In this document: in pieces, positions 8,919 through 16,290 of the stretch
Layout: the number at the start of each line of letters is the position of its first letter
Position numbering within the stretch: the first letter of the stretch is position 1
From: Streptomyces sp. CB02959
GTDB lineage: Bacteria; Actinomycetota; Actinomycetes; Streptomycetales; Streptomycetaceae
DNA: 64,000 nt
Direction of reading: 5' to 3'
NCBI RefSeq assembly: GCF_002803155.1
Contig: NZ_NNBP01000025.1
Location: forward strand, 1-64,000
Position numbers and translations under genes: made by a program
Notes under the pieces: generated by a model
Told to the model about the DNA's origin: nothing
The model's input: the letters and a program-made list of their open reading frames with translations, nothing else
Databases searched by the model: none

Positions 8919-10211
8919 TCAGCGGGTGCCCCGGCCCGTCCGGCGCAGCGTCAGGAAGCCACCGGACGCGCCCGCCAGCACCACCGGGATCAGTAGCAGC
9001 CACCCGGAGAAGGCGAGCACCCCCGCGGTCAGCACGGAAGCGGCCAGCCCGCCGTACCAGAGCGGGGTGCGCCGCGGCAGCAGCACCAGCGCGGCGGCCA
9101 GCCCCGCCAGGGTCACCGCCGCCAGGCAGGTGGCGGTGGCCCGCATCAGCAGGTCCAGGTCGGCGGCGCCGGACGCGGCCGGCACCGCGAGGGCCGCCGC
9201 CACCACGCCCAGCACCGCCAGCGACCGGCGCGGCACCTCACCCGGCGCGCCGCCCTTGGCCAGCCAGCGGGGCGCCGCACCGTCCCGGCCGAGCGCCGCG
9301 CCGAGCCGGGAGGCCCCGGCCAGATAGGAGTTGACCGCCCCGAAGGTGAGGAACAGCGCCGCCGCGGCCGCCACCGGGCGGGCGGCGGTGCCCACGCTCT
9401 GGGCGAGCAGCGCGGTCAGCGGAGTGTCGGTGCGCGCCGCGGCCGGTCCCAGTGCCCCGATGGTGGTGACCGCCAGCCCCAGGTAGAGCACGGTGATCAC
9501 GACGAGCGTACGGCGGGTCACCCGCGGCAGGTCCCGCGCCGGATCGGCGAACTCACCGGAGAGGTGGCTGGCCGCCTCCCAGCCGGCGAACGCGAAGAAC
9601 AGCACCGAGGCCGCCGACCCCACCGACGTCCAACCGCCGGGCAGGAAGGGCGTGAAGTGGGCCGCGGACACCCGCGGCGCGGCGGCCAGCACCGCGCACA
9701 GCAGCACCGCCGCCAGCAGTCCGCCGAGCAGCAGTTGCACCCGGCCCGACATCCGCAGCCCGACCGCGTTGGAGACCAGCGCCCCCACGAGCACCGCCGC
9801 GCCGACCGCGGCCGCACCGGCCGCGCCCCAACCGGCCGCGTCGGCCACGTACTTCCCGCCGATCCAGGCGCACGAGACCACCCCCAGCGGCACCGCCCCG
9901 TAGAACCACCAACCGACCGCCGCCGCGGCCCGCGGCCCGATCGCCCGGTGCACGTACGTGGCGACGCCCCCGCCGTCGGGGAACCGCGCGCCCAGCGCCG
10001 CGAACGACGCGGCCACCGGCACGCACATGGCCAGCAGCACGACCCAGGCCAGCAGCGAGGCGGGACCGGCCGCGGCGGCGGCCAGCGACGGCAGCGTCAG
10101 GACACCGGGCCCCAGCACGGCACCGGCGCACAGCGCGGTACCGCTGCCGACACCCAGTCGCCGCACATCCGGCCGTGCAGGAGCGCTAAGAGATGTTTCT
10201 TGTACGGACAC
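8919..10211 (-). CDS. APC-superfamily amino-acid permease
   Basis: A 430-residue protein with about 12 membrane helices. The first has the APC signature (GVGSGTALCAGAVLGPGVLTLP). Helix 6 shows FFAFAGWEAASHLSGEF, which is typical of APC/YjeH-like amino-acid transporters. An Lrp-type regulator is encoded divergently from a shared 80-bp control region. This pairing is common for amino-acid exporters and importers and supports an amino-acid substrate. The direction of transport is not known. Confidence 0.88.
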   Translation of the reverse strand: MSVQETSLSAPARPDVRRLGVGSGTALCAGAVLGPGVLTLPSLAAAAAGPASLLAWVVLLAMCVPVAASFAALGARFPDGGGVATYVHRAIGPRAAAAVGWWFYGAVPLGVVSCAWIGGKYVADAAGWGAAGAAAVGAAVLVGALVSNAVGLRMSGRVQLLLGGLLAAVLLCAVLAAAPRVSAAHFTPFLPGGWTSVGSAASVLFFAFAGWEAASHLSGEFADPARDLPRVTRRTLVVITVLYLGLAVTTIGALGPAAARTDTPLTALLAQSVGTAARPVAAAAALFLTFGAVNSYLAGASRLGAALGRDGAAPRWLAKGGAPGEVPRRSLAVLGVVAAALAVPAASGAADLDLLMRATATCLAAVTLAGLAAALVLLPRRTPLWYGGLAASVLTAGVLAFSGWLLLIPVVLAGASGGFLTLRRTGRGTR

Positions 10212-10253
10212 AGCCGCAGACGCTAATCGGAACTTTGATCATATTGAGGATGC

Positions 10254-10270
10254 GCCGAACTAAATTCGGC
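10254..10270. promoter_or_regulatory. Inverted repeat between permease and Lrp genes
   Basis: Perfect arms GCCGAA / TTCGGC around CTAAA. It lies 22 bp before the Lrp start and 43 bp from the permease start, in an AT-rich promoter region. Candidate Lrp operator, inferred from position. Confidence 0.5.
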
Positions 10271-10291
10271 AGCACTCGGCATCATGGGGCC

Positions 10292-10759
10292 ATGGACGAC
10301 ATTGATTCGGCGATTGTCCGGGAACTCCAGCGCGATGCACGGCAGACCAACCGCGAGCTGGCCGGCAAACTGAACATCGCCCCCTCCACCTGTCTGGAGC
10401 GGGTCCGCGCGCTGCGCGCCCGCGGGGTGATCACCGGCTACCGCGCGACCGTGGACCTGCGCGCCCTCAACCGCCCCGTACAGGCGCTGCTGACGGTCCG
10501 GATCCGGCCCATGAACCGCGAGGTGATCGAGCGGTTCAAGGCGTTCCTGACCTCCCTGCCCGAGGTGCTCAACGTCTACGTCGTCGCGGGCGGCGACGAC
10601 TTCCTGGTGCACGTCGCGGTCCCGGACGTGGACCGGCTGCACGCCCTGCTGATGGACCGGATCTTCAAGCGCCGCGAAGTCGTCGACTGCCGCAGTTCGG
10701 TGATCTACCAGCACGTCGCCAACGACATCGTCGAACCGCTGCCGCCCGAGCGGTCCTGA
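10292..10759 (+). CDS. Lrp/AsnC-family transcriptional regulator
   Basis: A 155-residue protein of normal family length. The N-terminal winged helix-turn-helix includes RELAGKLNIAPSTCLERVRAL, and the C-terminal RAM ligand domain includes VLNVYVVAGGDDFLVHVAV. It is divergent from the APC permease and probably controls it in response to an amino acid, as is known for this family. The ATG at 10292 was chosen because the Lrp fold begins there (MDDIDSAIV). Confidence 0.92.
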   Translation: MDDIDSAIVRELQRDARQTNRELAGKLNIAPSTCLERVRALRARGVITGYRATVDLRALNRPVQALLTVRIRPMNREVIERFKAFLTSLPEVLNVYVVAGGDDFLVHVAVPDVDRLHALLMDRIFKRREVVDCRSSVIYQHVANDIVEPLPPERS

Positions 10760-10785
10760 CGGGACCGGCGGGCGGCAGCGGCGGA

Positions 10786-10818
10786 CGACGGCCCGGCCCG
10801 CGGCGGGCCGGGCCGTCG
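10786..10818. terminator. Strong bidirectional hairpin terminator
   Basis: A 15-bp perfect stem beginning CGACGGCCCG with a 3-nt loop (CGG). It lies between the convergent Lrp and polysaccharide monooxygenase genes. Confidence 0.8.
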
Positions 10819-10824
10819 CGCTCC

Positions 10825-11838
10825 CTACCGGCGGACGGCCCGGCGGCGGGCGGTCGTGAACAGCACCGCGGCGCCCACCGCGAGCACCGCGGAGCCCCCG
10901 ATGGCCAGCGCTGCGGTGGAGCCGTCGCCACCCGTCTGGGCCAGGTGCTTGCCGTCGACCGGTGCCGCCGCCCCGTCCGGGTGCGCACCGCCCGCGCCGG
11001 AACCGGTGCCCGCCGAGGGGGCCTGGGCGTCGGCCGGTGCCGCGGACGGCTGGTGCCGGCCGCCGCCCATGGCGTGGTCGTGGTGGCTCATGTCCATCGA
11101 GGACTTGTCGGCGCCCGCCGCGATCTGGCGGTCGGTCGGCGCAGACGCCGCTGGCGCAGAGGCGGTCGGTGCGGGCGCCGAGGGGCTTCCGGCACCGCCG
11201 TTGTCCTTGCCGAAGACCACGTCGGAGCAGGTGTAGAAGGCTTCCGGGCTGTCCGAGCGCTGCCAGATGCTGTAGACGAGGTGGCGGCCGGACCGGGCGG
11301 GCACCGTGCCGTCGAAGACGTACTCCCCGTTGGTCAGCGTCGGGTCGGTGGCCTTCGCGAACGGCGCGGCCTCCAGGTCGGACCATTTCAGCGGCTTCGT
11401 CGGGTCGTAGCCGTCCTTGGTGAGGTACAGCTCGAACGTGCCCTTGTGCGGGGCGGTCGCCCGGTAGTGGAAGGTGTGCCGACCGGCCTTCATCGGGGTG
11501 GACGGCCAGTCGGCGCGCGGCAGGTCCAGCCCCTTGTACTCGTCGTTGCCGGCGCTGCACAGCTTGCCGTCCGGGATCCGCTCCTTGGACTTGCCGCCGG
11601 CGTTGCCGTCCCGGACGCCGTTCCAGTCGTACAGCGCCTGGGCCCCGCCGGTCTGCACGGCGGCCTTGCACGCCGCGGACCGCGGGTTCTCGGGGCCCTC
11701 CGCGTAGCAGGCCGAGACCCGGCTGACCGGGTCCGACATCGACCCGTGCGCGGCGGCCGGGGTCGCGGTGAGCACGGTGAGCGCCATGGGGGCGATGCCG
11801 AACAGCGCGATCCCGGTGGCCTTGCGGCGAGCGGTCAT
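10825..11838 (-). CDS. Cell-wall-anchored AA10 lytic polysaccharide monooxygenase
   Basis: A 337-residue secreted protein. A signal peptide of 30 residues ends in AAA, so the mature protein starts with His (HGSMSDPVSR), the copper-brace histidine of AA10 enzymes. The second brace His is in TAPHKGTFELYLT. After the catalytic domain (to about residue 205) comes an Ala/Pro/Ser linker with a Met/His-rich patch (SSMDMSHHDHAMGGGRH). A sortase sorting signal follows: LAQTG, a hydrophobic helix and an Arg-rich tail. The family oxidises chitin or cellulose; wall anchoring suggests action at the hyphal surface. The ATG at 11838 was chosen for GAAGGAG upstream and the signal peptide. Confidence 0.9.
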   Translation of the reverse strand: MTARRKATGIALFGIAPMALTVLTATPAAAHGSMSDPVSRVSACYAEGPENPRSAACKAAVQTGGAQALYDWNGVRDGNAGGKSKERIPDGKLCSAGNDEYKGLDLPRADWPSTPMKAGRHTFHYRATAPHKGTFELYLTKDGYDPTKPLKWSDLEAAPFAKATDPTLTNGEYVFDGTVPARSGRHLVYSIWQRSDSPEAFYTCSDVVFGKDNGGAGSPSAPAPTASAPAASAPTDRQIAAGADKSSMDMSHHDHAMGGGRHQPSAAPADAQAPSAGTGSGAGGAHPDGAAAPVDGKHLAQTGGDGSTAALAIGGSAVLAVGAAVLFTTARRRAVRR

Positions 11839-11875
11839 CGTGGGGGTCTCCTTCATCGGATGGGTCGGTTTCGGG

Positions 11876-11905
11876 CGCGCGGCGCACCCGGGGGTGCGCC
11901 GCGCG
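11876..11905 (-). promoter_or_regulatory. Hairpin in the leader of the monooxygenase gene
   Basis: A perfect 14-bp stem (CGCGCGGCGCACCC and its complement) with a 2-nt loop. It lies 38-67 nt upstream of the start codon, before the ribosome site. It could be a leader RNA structure or an operator; no riboswitch family was recognised. Confidence 0.5.
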
Positions 11906-12215
11906 GCCGGGGGTGCAAGGCGGTGGTGGGGGGTCGGGCCCGTCCGCCACCGGTGCCGTCCCCCGGTGAACGGCACCGGCGGGCCCGCGAACCCGCCTTG
12001 TGGAACTGACGCTAGCCGCCCTGAGCAGCGGATTTGAGGCCCGAAGGGTGATCGGGCGGATCCTTATGGTCCCTTTAAGGAGCGGCTAAGCGGGGGCACA
12101 GGAACGCGGGCCGGAAAGGGGCATTCGAGGCCCGGGGGAGGGAAGTTGGGGCAGTCGCCGGTGGTGCGCGAGGGCGCGCGGGGGTGGGCTCGGCGGTGTT
12201 CGGCGGTGCTCCGCT
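11906..12215. other. Non-coding gap
   Basis: I see no gene. The stretch probably holds the monooxygenase promoter. CCTTA...TTTAAGG near 12063-12080 is a weak dyad. Beyond 12081 nothing specific was seen. Confidence 0.4.
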
Positions 12216-14753
12216 TCACCGTCCGGTGTCGGTGAGCGGGGCCGCCGGGTCGTCGAGGCCGTCGAGGCCGTCGACGCCGTCGACGAGCGTGGCGAACACC
12301 TCCGCCGGCGGGGTGCCGGAGACGGCGTCCAGCGGGAGTTCGGCCCAGATGATCTTTCCGTGCGGGGTGTGGCGGGCGCCCCAGCGGCGGGCGTAGCGGG
12401 CGATCAGGAACAGCCCGCGGCCGCCCTCGTCGGTCGTCCGGGCGTGCCGCAGGTGCGGTGCCGTGCTGCTGCCGTCGGAGACCTCGCAGATCAGTGCCTC
12501 CGCCCGGATCATCCGCAGCCCGATCGGCCCGGACGCGTGCCGGATGGCGTTGGTGACCAGTTCGCTGACGATCAGCTCGGTGGAGAACTCCAGCTCCGTC
12601 AGCCCCCACCGGGCCAGCTGGTCGGCGGCGGACCGGCGGGCCCCGCCGACCGCCGAGGGGTCCGCGGGGACGTCCCAGGTGGCCAGCTGGTCCTGCGGCA
12701 GGGTCCGGGTGCGGGCCAGCAGCAGCGCCACGTCGTCCACCGGCCGGGTGCCGGGCAGGCTGCTGATGACCGTCTCGCAGATCTCCTCCAGCGGGGCCTG
12801 CGGATCGGCCAGCGCGGTCCGCAGCCGGGTGATCCCGCCGTCCAGGTCGAGGGCCTTCCCCAGCAGCAGGCCGTTGGTGTAGAGGGCCAGCAAACTGCCC
12901 TCGGGCAGCGGCACTTCGACGGACTCGAAGGGCATCCCGCCCAGCCCCAGCGGCGGCCCGGTCGGCAGCTCCAGCAGCTGGCAGCCGCCCGCCGGGCTGA
13001 CCAGCAGCGGCGCGGGGTGCCCGGCCCGGGCCAGGGCGCAGCAGCAGCCGACCGGGTCGTAGACCGCGTACAGGCAGGTCGCCCCGATCACCCCGTCGTC
13101 GCTGTGCGCGTCGTGCGCGACCCGGTTGACCATGTCGTCCAGGTGGGCCAGCACCTCCTCCGGGGACAGGTCCAGATCGGCCAGCGCCTGCACCGCGGCC
13201 CGCAGCCGCCCCATCGTGGCCGCGGCGTGCACCCCGTGCCCGACCACGTCGCCGACCACCAGCGCCACCCGCGCCCCGGACAGCGGGATCACGTCGAACC
13301 AGTCACCGCCCACCCCGGACTGCGAATCGGCGGGCAGGTAGCGGTACGCCGCGTCCACCGCGCTCTGCGCGGGCAGGCCGCGCGGCAGCAGACTGCGCTG
13401 GAGGGTGAGTGCCGCGGCGTGCTCCCGGGTGTACCGGCGGGCGTTGTCGATGGAGATCGCCGCGCGGGTGACGAACTCCTCGGCCAGGACCAGGTCGTCG
13501 GGCTGGAACGGGCCGGTGGGCCGCCAGCGGGCGAACGCCGCCGCGCCCAGGAAGTTGCCCCGGGCCCGCAGCGGCACCACCATCAGCGAGTGGAAGCCGA
13601 GCGCACGCAGTTGCCCGGCCCGCACCGGGTCGTCGGCCGCCCAGTCGGCGCGGTCCAGGTCCAGGGCCGGGACCAGCACCGACTCGCCCTCGGTCAGGCT
13701 CAGCACCACCGGCGCCGACGGGGGGTAGGCGGTCCGCTCCCCGACCGTGATCACCGCCTCCGGGCAGCCCTCCCGCACGGACTGCTGCCCGGCCCGCCGC
13801 ATGGTGAACAGGTCGGCGGGCTCGACCGGTCCGGGCGCGGGCTCCTCGCCGGTGAGCATCGCGTCGAGCAGGTCGACGGTGACGAAGTCGGCGAGGTCCG
13901 GCACCGCCACGTCCGCCAGCTCCTGGGCGGTCTGCCAGACGTCGAGGGAGCCGCCGATCCGCTCCCCGGCGCGGTTGAGCAGCGCCATCCGCTGCCGGGC
14001 CCGGTAGCTTTCGGTGACGTCGATGACCATGTAGCTGATGCCGAGCACCTGGCCGGACTCGTCCTCCAGCCGGAAGAAGGACGTCGAGTAGGCGTGCTCG
14101 CGCTGCGGGTCGGACCGGGGGTGCCCGAGGTACTCGTAGCCGAGGGACGGGACCCCGGTCCGCAGCACCCGCCGCATCTCCGCCTCGACGGACTCCACCG
14201 CCAGGTTCGGCAGGACCTCCCTCAGCCGCTTCCCCAGCCGTTCGGCGCGCGGGGTCCCGCCCATCCGTTCCAGCGCGTCGTTGAGCCAGACGTACCGCAG
14301 CTCGGGGTCGAGCATGGCCACCCCGATCGGGGACATCCGGAGGATGCCGTTCAGCAGTGAGCGGCCCGCCCCCGACCAGGGCGTCCGTGCCATCTCGGCG
14401 GCCAGCACCAGGCGCGTGGCCGGATCCTGGCCGGCCAGCACCGGCAGCACCCGCACCTCCAGGTCGAGCCGGTGCCCCGCGCGGTCGCGCACCGCGACCA
14501 GCCCGCTCCAGCCGCCCTCCGCCGCGAGCCGGTGCCGCCAGGCGTCCGCACCGGAGACCGCACGGGCGTCCGCCGCGGCGAACAGCTCCGCCAGCGGCCG
14601 GCCCAGCGCCCGGGCCGCCGGATGGCCGAGCAGCCGCTCGGCGCCCTCGGTCCAGCCCCGTACCACTCCCGTCGGATCGGCCATCACCACGGCGGTCCGG
14701 GTGAGGTCGAAGACTCCGTCGCCAGGAAGGCGGCTGCTCGGGGAGGCGCTCAT
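12216..14753 (-). CDS. PAS-PAS-GAF-SpoIIE phosphatase-HATPase signalling protein
   Basis: An 845-residue soluble protein. The first PAS domain is at about residues 10-115 and the second at about 135-250 (GVAMLDPELRYVWLNDALE). A GAF domain spans about 270-430. A SpoIIE/PP2C phosphatase spans about 445-660, with metal-binding Asp in GGDWFDV near 484 and GDVVGHG. The C-terminal HATPase is of the RsbW anti-sigma type (ELVTNAIRHA near 734, then DEGGRGLFL). Such proteins are known to control anti-anti-sigma factors. No sigma or STAS gene is nearby. The ATG at 14753 starts just before the first PAS domain. It is divergent from the next gene. Confidence 0.88.
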   Translation of the reverse strand: MSASPSSRLPGDGVFDLTRTAVVMADPTGVVRGWTEGAERLLGHPAARALGRPLAELFAAADARAVSGADAWRHRLAAEGGWSGLVAVRDRAGHRLDLEVRVLPVLAGQDPATRLVLAAEMARTPWSGAGRSLLNGILRMSPIGVAMLDPELRYVWLNDALERMGGTPRAERLGKRLREVLPNLAVESVEAEMRRVLRTGVPSLGYEYLGHPRSDPQREHAYSTSFFRLEDESGQVLGISYMVIDVTESYRARQRMALLNRAGERIGGSLDVWQTAQELADVAVPDLADFVTVDLLDAMLTGEEPAPGPVEPADLFTMRRAGQQSVREGCPEAVITVGERTAYPPSAPVVLSLTEGESVLVPALDLDRADWAADDPVRAGQLRALGFHSLMVVPLRARGNFLGAAAFARWRPTGPFQPDDLVLAEEFVTRAAISIDNARRYTREHAAALTLQRSLLPRGLPAQSAVDAAYRYLPADSQSGVGGDWFDVIPLSGARVALVVGDVVGHGVHAAATMGRLRAAVQALADLDLSPEEVLAHLDDMVNRVAHDAHSDDGVIGATCLYAVYDPVGCCCALARAGHPAPLLVSPAGGCQLLELPTGPPLGLGGMPFESVEVPLPEGSLLALYTNGLLLGKALDLDGGITRLRTALADPQAPLEEICETVISSLPGTRPVDDVALLLARTRTLPQDQLATWDVPADPSAVGGARRSAADQLARWGLTELEFSTELIVSELVTNAIRHASGPIGLRMIRAEALICEVSDGSSTAPHLRHARTTDEGGRGLFLIARYARRWGARHTPHGKIIWAELPLDAVSGTPPAEVFATLVDGVDGLDGLDDPAAPLTDTGR

Positions 14754-14947
14754 ACAAGACCGATCCACTGCCGGCTCCACACCCTGCGAAGGCCCGCGTG
14801 ACCGGGCCGCCACCGCGTACCACCAGCGGTTCCCACGGTACTCCCGGAACCTGCCGGGGCGCTTGCGCAGCGGCCCGGCCCACCGGGTTCCCGCCGCCGC
14901 CACGGCCGTCACCGGCCGTTGTCAGTACCCCCTGGCATCCTCGCGGT

Positions 14948-16141
14948 ATGAGCACCGACGCCCCCGCCGGCCCGGCGGCACCCCCGCCGTCCGCCCCACC
15001 CGCCGCGTACTGGGACGCCGCCGCCGCGACCTACGACGCCGAGCCCGACCACGGCCTCCGCGACCCGGCCGTCCGCGCCGCCTGGGGCGCCCGGCTGCGC
15101 ACCTGGCTGCCGTCCGCCCCCTCCGACGTCCTCGACCTGGGCTGCGGCACCGGCAGCCTGTCCCTGCTAGCCACCGAGCAGGGACACCGGGTCACCGGGG
15201 TCGACCGCTCCCCGGCCATGCTCGCCCGCGCCCGGGCGAAGCTCGCCGGGCGGGCCGCCGAATTCGTCGTCGGCGATGCCGCCCAACCGCCGGTGGGGGA
15301 GCGGCGGTTCGACGTCGTCCTGGTGCGCCACGTCCTGTGGACCCTGCCGGACCCGGCGGCCGTCCTCCGCCACTGGGCGGGCCTGCTCGCCCCCGGCGGC
15401 CGACTGGTGCTGGTCGAGGGCCGCTGGGGCGAGTCCGCCCCCGTGGGCCTGTCGCCCGCCGAACTCACCGCGCTCACCGCCCCGTTGGCCGCCCGCGCGG
15501 AGCTCTTCCCGCTCTCCGGCGACCCGGCGCTGTGGGGCCGACCGGTGCGCGACGAGCGGTACGCGCTGGTCGTTCGGGTGGGGGAGGGGCCGGCCGCCGC
15601 CCCGCCGCGCCACACCGAAGTCGTCGACGTCCACCTGGTCCTGCGCCGCGGCGGCGAGGTGCTGCTGGCTCGTCGCTCCGGGACCGGTTACGCGGACGGG
15701 CTGCTCAACTGCCCGTCCGGCCACGCCGAGGACGGCGAGGACGTCCGGCAGGCCCTGATCCGCGAGGCCGCGGAGGAGCTGGGGCTGCGGCTGGCCCCCG
15801 AGGACGTGCGGGTGGCGCTGGTGATGCAGCACTGCGCGCCGCCGCCCGCACGGCCGCGGATCGGCTGGTTCTTCGAGGCGGCGTACGGGGCGGGCGGCGA
15901 GCCCCGGAACCGCGAACCGGACAAGTGCGCGGAGCTGGCGTGGTTCCCGCTCGACGCCCTGCCGGACGACATGGTCGCGTACTGCCGTGCCGGGCTGGAG
16001 GGGCTGCGCGCGGGCCACCGCTTCCTGCTCCACTGGCACCGTCCCGGCGACGCCGTCGCCCATGACCCGGCCGCCCCGGGCCGCGCGGTCCCCCTGGACG
16101 GCGGATCCGGCCCGGACGGCGGCGCCGGGGATCCCCCGTGA
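14948..16141 (+). CDS. SAM methyltransferase-Nudix hydrolase fusion
   Basis: A 397-residue two-domain protein. The N-terminal class I methyltransferase has motif I VLDLGCGTGSLSLLA near residue 61 and an acidic GVDRSP loop. The C-terminal Nudix hydrolase (from about 225) has a complete Nudix box starting GHAEDGEDV and ending REAAEELG. The two halves may act on one nucleotide-linked substrate, or the methyltransferase may use what the hydrolase releases. The substrate is unknown. It sits upstream of asnB with its own gap of about 150 bp. The fusion is in frame, with no sign of a sequencing error. Confidence 0.85.
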   Translation: MSTDAPAGPAAPPPSAPPAAYWDAAAATYDAEPDHGLRDPAVRAAWGARLRTWLPSAPSDVLDLGCGTGSLSLLATEQGHRVTGVDRSPAMLARARAKLAGRAAEFVVGDAAQPPVGERRFDVVLVRHVLWTLPDPAAVLRHWAGLLAPGGRLVLVEGRWGESAPVGLSPAELTALTAPLAARAELFPLSGDPALWGRPVRDERYALVVRVGEGPAAAPPRHTEVVDVHLVLRRGGEVLLARRSGTGYADGLLNCPSGHAEDGEDVRQALIREAAEELGLRLAPEDVRVALVMQHCAPPPARPRIGWFFEAAYGAGGEPRNREPDKCAELAWFPLDALPDDMVAYCRAGLEGLRAGHRFLLHWHRPGDAVAHDPAAPGRAVPLDGGSGPDGGAGDPP

Positions 16142-16183
16142 CGCCTCCGGTGCGCGGGAGGGGCGTGGCTCATTCCGGACGGT

Positions 16184-16222
16184 CGCCCAGATGTATAGGT
16201 GGCCGTTGCAACTATCTGGGCG
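16184..16222. promoter_or_regulatory. Spaced inverted repeat upstream of asnB
   Basis: CGCCCAGAT and ATCTGGGCG are perfect 9-bp complements, 21 nt apart, ending 68 bp before the asnB start. The spacer contains promoter-like TATAGGT and TTGCAA. Candidate operator pair for control of asnB. Confidence 0.45.
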
Positions 16223-16290
16223 TACGGTGATCACGCAGGCCGCCGCCGGGAGCGCGCGGCCCGCCGTACCCCGAAGGAGGAGCCGCGAGT

